In this document: positions 53,669 through 61,692 of the stretch, piece by piece
How the letters are laid out: each line of letters starts with the position of its first letter
How positions within the stretch are numbered: position 1 is the first letter of the stretch
Assembly: GCA_963663285.2 (NCBI GenBank)
Contig: CAXXNI010000002.1
Span: forward strand, 1,674,001-1,738,000
Length of the DNA stretch: 64,000 bases
Origin: CAXXOK01 sp963663285
GTDB lineage: Bacteria; Bacillota; Clostridia; Christensenellales; Aristaeellaceae
Reading direction: 5' to 3'
Notes under the pieces: model-generated
Databases searched by the model: none
Told to the model about the DNA's origin: nothing
The model's input: only the letters and a program-made list of their open reading frames with translations
Program-made: the position numbers and the translations under genes

Positions 53669-55177
53669 TTACTGCTCCAGCGTATCGGCAATTCCCTGCC
53701 AGAAAGCAAGGAACGCATCCATTCCATTTTCCCTGAGCCCCGCCTTGTAGGCAGCGATTGTATCAGCATCCTGCACGTCCCACTCGCCCAGCACAAAACG
53801 AGCCAGGCTCTCATCCACATAACGCCCCAGCGCATCCTGCAGCGGATCGATTTCCGCTTCCTGCGCGGGGGTAAGCGTGTACGCCGTTGGGAAAGGCGTA
53901 ACCAAATACTTTTGTAGTTCCGTCAGCTGTTGGCTGATGGACGTCAGTTCTTTGTTTTCATAGCTGCGGTAAAACTTCAGCGGGAAACGCCATGGCATGG
54001 TGCCCGAATCGTAAATTGTTAAATCATAAAGTATATAGGAAGAGTTAGCTTCGGCGTTGGCATAATTCCAAGTACCGTCCTCGTCTACGATATAATCTTC
54101 CCCGGCGATGCCTGCCATCGCCTCGGTTGCGCCTTCCTCGGTGTAGAGTACATCCACCCAACCAAGCAGCGCCGCGGGGTCGTCACAGGCGGAGGTAATG
54201 GCAAAAGCACCCCGCATAATGGAACTGTCAAAATCTCTATATATCTGCGTTCCGTTATAGGCAAGCGGCATCAACAAAGCATACTGCGTAGCCAGATCAT
54301 AAGTCAGCAGATTCATCGGGTTAGGCCCAAAGAAAACACCATACGTCGCATCCGCGTCGCTGTCGCTTACAGTGCGCAGGGTATCGGCCGTATAAAACCC
54401 ATCGGTATCCATCAGCCCTGCGGCATACAACGACGACAGGTTTTGCAGCAAAGTAATGTACTCATCCTGATCAGGCATAAAGCACACCGTGCCGTCGTCC
54501 AGATAGATGTTGTAATCGTTAGCGACCAGCCCGACGGAATGCGCAAGAAATTTCAGATCCCACGGGCCGAGGTAGGACAGCGGTATTTCATCGGACTTTC
54601 CGTTTTCGTTGGGATCGCCGGTTTGAAACGCCTGTAAAACGGTAACAAAGCTGTCCCAATCCGTCGGCATCGCAAGTCCCAATTTTGTCAGCCAATCCTG
54701 ATTGATCCACATGGCATTTTGCGGTGAAAGTTCGTTTATATTCGGCAGCGCAACAATTTTACCATCCGGCAGTGTAACAGCCTGCAGCCAATCCGGGTGC
54801 ACTTCCAGCAGCGCCCAAAGATTCGGCGCATATTCCGCCAGCAGAGGTTTTAAGTCTATCAGCACACCCGCGTCGGCATATGCCATTTGTTCTGCGGTTG
54901 TAAGATCCGCTTTAAACAGCACATCCGGCAGATCGCCGGAGGCCAGCATCGCAGCCTTCGCTTCCTGCCACTTATCGTAATCCGTAAACTCGTTATACAT
55001 AAACTGGATGCCGGTCCGCGACTGCATACGGGTAAAAAAGGCGTTATTTTCCCACGTATGTTCGCTGTCGTCCCCATCAAAACCAGCCATCGTATAGGTT
55101 GCGTCTGCCAGCGCGCCCAGCGGTATCAGCATTAAAAGCGCGGCGCAGCACAGCAGGCTAACCACCCGTTTGAACAT
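53669..55177 (-). CDS. Extracellular solute-binding protein (family 1), orphan
   Basis: A 502-residue exported protein with a signal peptide (1-24) ending ALA, and a body typical of large oligosaccharide-binding proteins (NINELSPQNAMWINQDWLTKLG, DPNENGKSDEIPLSYLG). The last of these resembles the calcium-site repeat seen in LipO/AlgQ-like binders. The cysteines in the signal region do not form a lipobox, odd for a Gram-positive binding protein. No permease gene is adjacent. It precedes galK by 45 nt, so sugar uptake is plausible. ATG 55177 follows GGGAGG. Confidence 0.8.
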   Translation of the reverse strand: MFKRVVSLLCCAALLMLIPLGALADATYTMAGFDGDDSEHTWENNAFFTRMQSRTGIQFMYNEFTDYDKWQEAKAAMLASGDLPDVLFKADLTTAEQMAYADAGVLIDLKPLLAEYAPNLWALLEVHPDWLQAVTLPDGKIVALPNINELSPQNAMWINQDWLTKLGLAMPTDWDSFVTVLQAFQTGDPNENGKSDEIPLSYLGPWDLKFLAHSVGLVANDYNIYLDDGTVCFMPDQDEYITLLQNLSSLYAAGLMDTDGFYTADTLRTVSDSDADATYGVFFGPNPMNLLTYDLATQYALLMPLAYNGTQIYRDFDSSIMRGAFAITSACDDPAALLGWVDVLYTEEGATEAMAGIAGEDYIVDEDGTWNYANAEANSSYILYDLTIYDSGTMPWRFPLKFYRSYENKELTSISQQLTELQKYLVTPFPTAYTLTPAQEAEIDPLQDALGRYVDESLARFVLGEWDVQDADTIAAYKAGLRENGMDAFLAFWQGIADTLEQ

Positions 55178-55232
55178 GGCACACCCTCCCGGTATATAAG
55201 GGGTATGTAGCCCCTTAAAAGTCTGTTTTTTC

Positions 55233-55238
55233 ATTATA
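55233..55238 (-). promoter_or_regulatory. -10 element of the solute-binding protein gene
   Basis: Minus-strand TATAAT with a poor -35, followed in the leader by a small AAGGGG/CCCCTT hairpin (55198-55216). Confidence 0.45.
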
Positions 55239-55364
55239 GCGCATTCAACCGGGTTTGAACACCCGAAAATTGCCTAAAACTGTCACATGTACGTACTGCA
55301 TGAAGCGGTAAAGTTTCGCACCCGATGCCGGCAAAGCCAGAATACCGCTTGCATAATCTATGAT

Positions 55365-56765
55365 TTAATGCGTTTTTTCTGCTTCGTGTTCGTTCATCTG
55401 TTCATTCAGCTGGTTAATATTGCCGCAGCCCATGGTCAGCACCAGATCCCCAGGCTGCCAGTGTGTGCGCAAATACCGTTCGGTATCGTCAAACGTCGGA
55501 GTATGCATGGCCTGTATGCCGTTATTCAGCATCCCCTGTACGATCTGTTCCGCTTTAATATCGCCCGGGTCTTTCTCGCGGGCGGCATAAATATCGGTCA
55601 CCAGCGTAATATCTGCATCGCCTGTACAGGTAAGGTAATCGGCAAACAGACGCTTAACGCGGCTGAAGGTATGCGGCTGCATAACTGCCCACAAGCGGTG
55701 ATGCGGCTGCATTTTTGCCACAGAAAGAGCGTTGCGCATTTCAGTGGGATTATGGCCGTAATCATGGTACAGTTTTACCCCGTCGATCACTCCGGTCAGT
55801 TCAAACCGGCGGTGTGCACCCACAAACGCCCCCAGCGCCGCGCAAACCTTGTCTGCCTGCGCACCCTGCACATATGCGCAGGCAATGGTTGCCAAGGCGT
55901 TGTATACATGGAAAAACCCAGCTACTTTCAACGTTACCCGTCCGTATGGCTTTCCATGCAGCGCAGGAGTAAACGTAGCGTAACCCTGCTCATCATAGGT
56001 AAGGTTCAAAGGCTGCCAGTCGCAGTTTTCCCCCATGCCATAGGTTACGGTATGGCAGCTTAGGCTGTTTAGTAGCGTCACAACACGCTCGTCATCCCCG
56101 TTGCCAATCGCATAACCATCCTCGGGCAACAGGGCAAGAAACTTACCGAATGTTTGCTGAATATCCTCAATATCACGATAAAAATCCAGATGGTCTTCTT
56201 CTATATTCGTAATTACCGCTATCGTGGGGCGAAGATGCAGGAAGCTTGCGTTAAACTCGCAGGCTTCGGTTAAAAACACGTCTCCGCTGCCGATACGGGT
56301 ACTGCCGCCGATATAATCCAGCGATCCCCCGATGTGCACCGTCGGGTCTACGCCCGCGTCCACCAGCGCCTGCGCCAGCATTGATGTTGTGGATGTTTTA
56401 CCGTGAGTGCCACATACGCCGATCGCCGCACTGCTGCCTTCCATCAGCTGCCCCAGCAGCGTTGCGCGCTCGATGACAGGCAGGTTTAGACGTCCGGCTT
56501 CCACCCGTTCGGGATTATCCGGTAAAATTGCAACGGTATAGACAACCAAATCCGCCCCATGCACGTTTTCCGCCCGGTGGCCAATGGTCACCGGCACGCC
56601 CGCATCCCGGAGGGCTTTGGTGGCATAGGTTTCCAGATTATCGCTGCCGGTTAGCTTGCAGCCCCGCGCTAAAAGCATCCGCGCCAGTCCGCTCATGCTG
56701 CTGCCGCCGATGCCGATCATATGCACTTTTTTCCCGGTAAAATCCCGTATTTGCGGGTCACTCAT
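55365..56765 (-). CDS. murC: UDP-N-acetylmuramate-L-alanine ligase
   Basis: A 466-residue Mur ligase. The N-terminal Rossmann part has HMIGIGGSSMSGLA, the ATP loop is CGTHGKTSTT (118-127), and ITNIEEDHLDFY and AVMQPHTFSRVK follow. It adds L-alanine to UDP-MurNAc in peptidoglycan synthesis. It stands alone rather than in a dcw cluster. ATG 56765 is chosen because the predicted transcript start (near 56792) would leave GTG 56789 without a leader. Confidence 0.95.
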   Translation of the reverse strand: MSDPQIRDFTGKKVHMIGIGGSSMSGLARMLLARGCKLTGSDNLETYATKALRDAGVPVTIGHRAENVHGADLVVYTVAILPDNPERVEAGRLNLPVIERATLLGQLMEGSSAAIGVCGTHGKTSTTSMLAQALVDAGVDPTVHIGGSLDYIGGSTRIGSGDVFLTEACEFNASFLHLRPTIAVITNIEEDHLDFYRDIEDIQQTFGKFLALLPEDGYAIGNGDDERVVTLLNSLSCHTVTYGMGENCDWQPLNLTYDEQGYATFTPALHGKPYGRVTLKVAGFFHVYNALATIACAYVQGAQADKVCAALGAFVGAHRRFELTGVIDGVKLYHDYGHNPTEMRNALSVAKMQPHHRLWAVMQPHTFSRVKRLFADYLTCTGDADITLVTDIYAAREKDPGDIKAEQIVQGMLNNGIQAMHTPTFDDTERYLRTHWQPGDLVLTMGCGNINQLNEQMNEHEAEKTH

Positions 56766-56798
56766 CACTATCACGCCTTTAATCGTCACTTCCGGCTT

Positions 56799-56804
56799 AT
56801 TATA
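56799..56804 (-). promoter_or_regulatory. -10 element of murC
   Basis: Minus-strand TATAAT 34 nt upstream of the chosen murC ATG; no convincing -35. Confidence 0.5.
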
Positions 56805-56872
56805 CCCCTATCCTCTTCGTTTAAGCAATAGTGCCGCTCCCGTGAACAAAGCATGAATCCTTGCAAAAAACC

Positions 56873-56901
56873 TTGCCCATTAAAACAGAATCGGTTATAA
56901 T
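56873..56901 (+). promoter_or_regulatory. Promoter of the foldase lipoprotein gene
   Basis: TTGCCC (56873-56878), 17-nt spacer and TATAAT (56896-56901). Confidence 0.65.
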
Positions 56902-56951
56902 GAGCGAAGCTTCAAACGCTACTAAATAGGAATGATAAGGGGAGACCTACC

Positions 56952-58319
56952 ATGCGCAAGCGTATATTTCTGGCGGTTCTGATGGTCGCGGCACTGGTGC
57001 TGAGCACGAGTTGCAGCCTCATTGTTAAGGATGCGGAAGTGGATGCCCAGACCACCGTTATCGAAGTTGCAGGACAAACGATCACCAAGGCGGAAGTACA
57101 ACAGGCCGTTGAAAATACGCTGAGTTATCAGTCTTATCTCTACAACATGTACGGCTACACCTACGACACGACCGATGCGGATAACATCGCCGATGCACAG
57201 GATTCTGCTATCGACGCGCTGATTCAACAGGCCGTGATCGACCAGAAAATTGCCGAACTGGGTCTTGACCAGTTTACGGATGAAGAGATCAGTGAAATGC
57301 AGGCCTCTGTAGATGAAACCTATAACGGTTATCTGGACAGTGTGAAAACCTACTATTTCGCCGATACGGAGCTGACCGGTGACGAGCTGGATGCGGCGAT
57401 CGCCGCAAAGATGGCTGAGCTGGGCTACCCTGATACAGACGCTCTGCTGAAGGATCAGAAGACCAGCAAGTCCGATGAAAAGCTGAAGGACTATGTGGTC
57501 AAAGACGTCGCCGTAACGGAGGACGAAATCCAAACCGAGTACGACAGCCGCGTGGAAGCTGCCAAGAGCAGCTATGCGGATGATCTATCCCAGTTTGGTT
57601 CCGACATCAGCAACGGTTCCACCATCTACTACCGTCCGGCCGGTTACCGTTATGTAAAGAATATTCTGGTCAAACTAACGGATGATGATAACACTGCCAT
57701 CAGCGATTTGAACAGCCAGATTGCCGATGTACAAAGCAGTCTGGATACCAACACCACCTCGCAGGCAGCTCTGCCGGAGGACGCGACTACCGATACCGAA
57801 GAGCAGGCGCAAAGCCGTGCCGCGCTGATTGCCACACAGACCGAGCTGGAAGCCCAGTTGAGCGATTTGAACAGCCAGCTGGAAACTGCTACCGAAGCAG
57901 CTTACGCAAACATCCAGCCCAAGATCGACGAAATTGTCGCCAAGCTGGACGCGGGCGAGGACTTCGATACGTTGATGGAAACCTACGGCGAAGATACCGG
58001 CATGCAGAGCGAACCGGCCAAAACAAATGGTTATCCGGTTTGCGAAGGCGATACCAACTGGGTGGAGGAATTCACCACAGCTTCAATGGCGCTTGCAAAC
58101 GTGGGCGACGTATCCGCACCGTTCCGCACCAGCTACGGTATCCACATTGTGAAGTATATTAGCGATGTTGCAGAAGGCGTAGTCGCACTGGATGATGTGA
58201 AAGATACCATCAGCGCCGATCTGCTCAGCACTAAGCAGGACGATCTGTACAACACCACCGTCAGCCAGTGGGTGACGGACGCAAACGCTAAAGTATACAA
58301 GGATCGCCTGACCGACTAA
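56952..58319 (+). CDS. PrsA/SurA-like peptidyl-prolyl isomerase lipoprotein with an inserted coiled coil
   Basis: A 455-residue exported foldase. The signal peptide ends at a lipobox-like STSC with C21 as the lipidation site. A SurA-type helical chaperone domain spans about 32-200. A parvulin domain starts at YRYVKNILVKL (232-242) and resumes near 317, ending SYGIHIVKYI (394-403). Between them lies a roughly 70-residue acidic, glutamine- and alanine-rich coiled coil (246-316) holding two SDLNSQ repeats. PrsA proteins fold secreted proteins at the membrane-wall interface. It is much longer than B. subtilis PrsA (about 290). Confidence 0.85.
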   Translation: MRKRIFLAVLMVAALVLSTSCSLIVKDAEVDAQTTVIEVAGQTITKAEVQQAVENTLSYQSYLYNMYGYTYDTTDADNIADAQDSAIDALIQQAVIDQKIAELGLDQFTDEEISEMQASVDETYNGYLDSVKTYYFADTELTGDELDAAIAAKMAELGYPDTDALLKDQKTSKSDEKLKDYVVKDVAVTEDEIQTEYDSRVEAAKSSYADDLSQFGSDISNGSTIYYRPAGYRYVKNILVKLTDDDNTAISDLNSQIADVQSSLDTNTTSQAALPEDATTDTEEQAQSRAALIATQTELEAQLSDLNSQLETATEAAYANIQPKIDEIVAKLDAGEDFDTLMETYGEDTGMQSEPAKTNGYPVCEGDTNWVEEFTTASMALANVGDVSAPFRTSYGIHIVKYISDVAEGVVALDDVKDTISADLLSTKQDDLYNTTVSQWVTDANAKVYKDRLTD

Positions 58320-58334
58320 TCTCTTTATTCCATA

Positions 58335-58368
58335 CGGAGGCAGCTTTTACAGGCTGCCTCCGTTTTTT
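58335..58368 (+). terminator. Terminator after the foldase gene
   Basis: CGGAGGCAGC (58335-58344) pairs with GCTGCCTCCG (58353-58362), followed by six T. Confidence 0.9.
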
Positions 58369-58441
58369 AATACCACTCGCGTTTGTCAAGCATGCGTGGG
58401 TATGGTACAATGCCGGAGAATTCAATGGAAAGGGTGAGCCT

Positions 58442-59125
58442 ATGCAGCGGATTCTGACGCGTTATACCTGGCATACCGGAAAGCTGGCCCAGCCCGTTCG
58501 CTTGCTGGTCATCAGCGACCTGCATAATGCAAAATTCGACGATCTGCTTCCCCTGTTGCCGCAGGCCGATGTGCTGCTGTTGCCCGGGGACATGGTAAAC
58601 CGCTACCGGCAGGAGTATCAAAATGCCCTTTCGTTTGTAACAAAAGCCTCTCAAATACTGCCAACTTTCGCCGGAATCGGCAACCACGAAATGCGGATGA
58701 CCCGGTTTCCTCAATTTCGTAAGGCGATAGCTAAAACGGATGCCAAGCTTCTTTTTAATCGCTATACGCGCTATCAGGATTTGGTGATCGGCTGCTGGTA
58801 CCGCCCCTATCATTATGGGCATAAGGATATGCTGACAGCAATGGAAAAAGAGCCGGGCGTAAAAATACTGCTTTGCCACCGGCCGGAAGATTATATGCAC
58901 CACCTGCGGAAAGCCAATGTAGATTTGGTGCTGGCCGGTCACGCGCACGGCGGGCAGATCCGCATCGGGCAGCAGGGCTTGTACGCGCCGGGGCAAGGGC
59001 TGTTCCCCAGATATACACGCGGTGTGATCGATGATAAAATGATCGTGAGCGCAGGCGCGAGTAATCCCTCCTGCATGCCCCGCATCCACAACCCCTGCGA
59101 GGTACTACTGATTGAGCTGGATTAA
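58442..59125 (+). CDS. Calcineurin-like metallophosphoesterase
   Basis: A 227-residue protein with the metal-binding series LLVISDLHN (21-29), LPGDMVN (47-53), GIGNHE (78-83) and LAGHAHGGQ near 163-171. It has no signal peptide or membrane helix, unlike YkuE or YaeI. The substrate is unknown. GAAAGGGTGAG precedes the ATG, and the fumarase alpha gene starts 41 nt later. Confidence 0.87.
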   Translation: MQRILTRYTWHTGKLAQPVRLLVISDLHNAKFDDLLPLLPQADVLLLPGDMVNRYRQEYQNALSFVTKASQILPTFAGIGNHEMRMTRFPQFRKAIAKTDAKLLFNRYTRYQDLVIGCWYRPYHYGHKDMLTAMEKEPGVKILLCHRPEDYMHHLRKANVDLVLAGHAHGGQIRIGQQGLYAPGQGLFPRYTRGVIDDKMIVSAGASNPSCMPRIHNPCEVLLIELD

Positions 59126-59166
59126 TGCAGACCATCGCACTTGCGGTAAAACAGGAGGTATACCCC

Positions 59167-60018
59167 ATGGCTACCATACGTACTATTTCCAGTGAGGAAA
59201 TCGCCGCCAGTGTCGCGCGGCTTTGCATCCGTGCATGCACGGTATTACCGTCTCCCGTCAAAACGCTGCTGCATAGCGCGGAGCAGGCTGAAACCTTCGC
59301 CCCCGCGAAAGAAACGTTGGCCTTGATCGGCCAAAACGCGGAAATTGCAGCCGCTGCCCCAACACCGATCTGCCAGGATACGGGGATGGCCGTCGTATTT
59401 GCGGATGTCGGACAGGATGTTCACATTGCAGGCGACACCCTGCAAAACGCTGTAAATGAGGGTGTCGCGCGCGGCTATACCGAAGGATGGCTGCGCAAGT
59501 CCGTCGTAGCCGATCCTATCCGGCGCGGTAATACAGGCGACAATACACCCGCCGTGCTGCATGTGCAACTGGTACCGGGCGACCAAATTAAACTGACAGT
59601 ATCGCCTAAAGGGTTCGGCAGCGAAAACATGAGCCGTTTAGCGATGCTTACCCCTGCCGACGGACTTGCAGGCGTAAAGGAGTTTGTGTTGGAAACTGTG
59701 CGTACGGCAGGCGCCAACCCATGCCCGCCCATTATGTTGGGGGTCGGCATCGGCGGTACGTTTGAGCAGGTGGCGCTATTGGCAAAAGAAGCACTGGTGG
59801 AGATGCGGCAAGGCCCGCACCCGGATCCGTACTATGCGTCACTGGAAGATGAACTGCTTGCACAGATCAACCGCATCGGTATCGGGCCGCAGGGCTTCGG
59901 GGGACTGACCACCGCACTTTCGGTACGCATTAAAACCGCGCCTACGCATATTGCCGGGCTTCCGGTTGCGGTCAACGTCGGCTGCCACGTTACCCGGCAC
60001 GCCAGCGAAACGCTATAA
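59167..60018 (+). CDS. fumA: Fumarate hydratase class I, alpha subunit
   Basis: A 283-residue protein equivalent to the N-terminal domain of class I fumarase. The three probable 4Fe-4S ligands are C69 (PTPICQDTG), C186 (NPCPP) and C273 (VGCHVTRHA). With the beta subunit it interconverts fumarate and malate; tartrate dehydratases share this fold. The oxygen-sensitive two-subunit form is typical of anaerobes. AGGAGG lies 8 nt before ATG 59167; the longer frame starting at 59125 lacks a ribosome site. Confidence 0.88.
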   Translation: MATIRTISSEEIAASVARLCIRACTVLPSPVKTLLHSAEQAETFAPAKETLALIGQNAEIAAAAPTPICQDTGMAVVFADVGQDVHIAGDTLQNAVNEGVARGYTEGWLRKSVVADPIRRGNTGDNTPAVLHVQLVPGDQIKLTVSPKGFGSENMSRLAMLTPADGLAGVKEFVLETVRTAGANPCPPIMLGVGIGGTFEQVALLAKEALVEMRQGPHPDPYYASLEDELLAQINRIGIGPQGFGGLTTALSVRIKTAPTHIAGLPVAVNVGCHVTRHASETL

Positions 60019-60113
60019 TCCCTGCGCCGTTAAGCAACGGGACCATGCCTGTTTATTGTTCATTTTTCTCTTATACATCTGATAGCACACCTTTTGCGAA
60101 AGGATGATACCCT

Positions 60114-60674
60114 ATGCCGATAGCAATTTCCACTCCGTTTGAAGCAAGCACCCTGTCTAATTTGCGCGCGGGTGACCGCGTTTTCATCAGCGGCATCGTC
60201 TATACCGCGCGGGATGCAGCCCACGCCCGCCTTTTCGCCGCGTTGGATGCGAGGCAGCCGCTTCCGGTAGATTTACGCGGACAAACGGTGTTTTACGCCG
60301 GGCCTACCCCTACCCCGCCGGGCCGCGCATCCGGCGCGATCGGCCCCACCACCAGCGTACGGATGGACCCCTTTACACCGCAGCTTCTCCGCTACGGCGT
60401 ACGGGCCATCATCGGCAAAGGCGACCGCAGCGAGCCAGTTCGCAGGGCTTTCGCCGAAAACAACGCGGTATACTTCGCTGCTATTGGGGGTTGCGCCGCT
60501 TATATGGCATCGTGTATTACCAACGTTGAAGTGGTCGCCTATGACGATCTGGGCACCGAGTCTATCAAGCGTTTGACCGTACGCGACCTTCCCCTGACCG
60601 TTGCCATCGATTCCCTTGGCAATGATTTTTATCAGCTGGGGCAAAGCCGTTATCTGGAGTCGGCATCCGAATAA
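60114..60674 (+). CDS. fumB: Fumarate hydratase class I, beta subunit
   Basis: A 186-residue protein equivalent to the C-terminal domain of class I fumarase, with GPTPTPPGRASGAIGPTTSVRMDPFTP (in pieces, about 63-89) and GKGDRSE. It follows the alpha-subunit gene by 95 nt and ends at a terminator, so the two form a unit. AAAGGATG precedes the ATG. Confidence 0.88.
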   Translation: MPIAISTPFEASTLSNLRAGDRVFISGIVYTARDAAHARLFAALDARQPLPVDLRGQTVFYAGPTPTPPGRASGAIGPTTSVRMDPFTPQLLRYGVRAIIGKGDRSEPVRRAFAENNAVYFAAIGGCAAYMASCITNVEVVAYDDLGTESIKRLTVRDLPLTVAIDSLGNDFYQLGQSRYLESASE

Positions 60675-60695
60675 AGCAGTAGCCCTTCATCTTTC

Positions 60696-60726
60696 AGCAA
60701 TGGGGATTCCCCCTATTGCTTTTTTA
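60696..60726 (+). terminator. Terminator after the fumarase genes
   Basis: A 10-bp stem (60696-60705 with 60711-60720, one G-U pair) followed by a T run. Confidence 0.8.
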
Positions 60727-60779
60727 TTTCCTTTGCCGCCTTTTCCCAGTTCTTTCTTCTAAAACACGCCGTCCTGTGA

Positions 60780-60785
60780 TACAAT
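60780..60785 (+). promoter_or_regulatory. Extended -10 of the HAD phosphatase gene
   Basis: TGATACAAT is an extended -10; the -35 region is weak. Confidence 0.5.
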
Positions 60786-60814
60786 GAGCAGGATGTCGGA
60801 TGAGGAGGAAGGAT

Positions 60815-61606
60815 ATGGACTATCGCAAGCGGCTGGCGCCGATTAAAGGATTTTTACTGGATATGGACGGTACAGTATACCTGGGCGATAAGATGCTGGA
60901 AGGCTCTCTGGCTTTTCTGGAAAAGCTGCGTCAAACTGGCCGCAGCGCTCTGTTTTTAACCAACAATTCCAGCAAATCCGCCGAAGTATATGTGCAAAAA
61001 CTGAAACGGCTTGGCGTTACCGAACCGTTTTTACAGGTTCTTACCTCCGGGCAGGCCGCCGGAAGCTATGTACTATCGCATTTCTCCGGACAGCGCGCAT
61101 TTTTATTGGGTAACGATATGCTACGCACCGAACTGGAACGTATGGGTGTGTTGATTGATCAGGAGCATCCGGATTATGTGTTGATCGGTTATGATACGAC
61201 ACTTGATTACGCTAAAATGACGCAGGTTTGCGATTTTGTCCGCACGGGGCTGCCGTATATCGCTACCCATCCGGATTTTAATTGTCCTACCGAAACAGGC
61301 TTTGCCCCGGATATCGGTGCGATTATCGCTTTTATTGAAGCCAGCACAGGCCGCAGGCCCGACAGCATTATCGGCAAGCCGAACGAAGGCATTGTGCAGG
61401 AAGCGCTGCGTAAAACAGGACTTAAAAAGGAAGAACTGGCCATGGTGGGTGACCGGCTCTATACCGATATTGCTACCGGCGTACGCTTTGGGATGACGAG
61501 TATCCTCGTTCTCACGGGCGAAGCTTCCATGCAAGACCTGAAAACATCGCAATACCAACCGGATTTGATTTTTGACCGCTTATCCGCCATGAACGAATAT
61601 CTGTAA
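60815..61606 (+). CDS. HAD-IIA family sugar/nucleotide phosphatase (NagD-like)
   Basis: A 263-residue HAD phosphatase. The nucleophile motif is DMDGT (16-20), motif II is FLTNNSS, motif III lysine lies in GKPNEG, and motif IV is MVGDRLYTDI. The C2a cap is present. Members act on phosphosugars, nucleotides or phosphoglycolate; the substrate cannot be set. ATG 60815 is chosen as it has GGAGGAAGG just upstream. Confidence 0.88.
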   Translation: MDYRKRLAPIKGFLLDMDGTVYLGDKMLEGSLAFLEKLRQTGRSALFLTNNSSKSAEVYVQKLKRLGVTEPFLQVLTSGQAAGSYVLSHFSGQRAFLLGNDMLRTELERMGVLIDQEHPDYVLIGYDTTLDYAKMTQVCDFVRTGLPYIATHPDFNCPTETGFAPDIGAIIAFIEASTGRRPDSIIGKPNEGIVQEALRKTGLKKEELAMVGDRLYTDIATGVRFGMTSILVLTGEASMQDLKTSQYQPDLIFDRLSAMNEYL

Positions 61607-61692
61607 ATTTTGTTGCATCCTGCTCCGACCGGGAAGGGTTTCCCCCTTTGCCGGGCGAAAACCGCGTTATTGGGACAGATGAGGTGTGCGTT

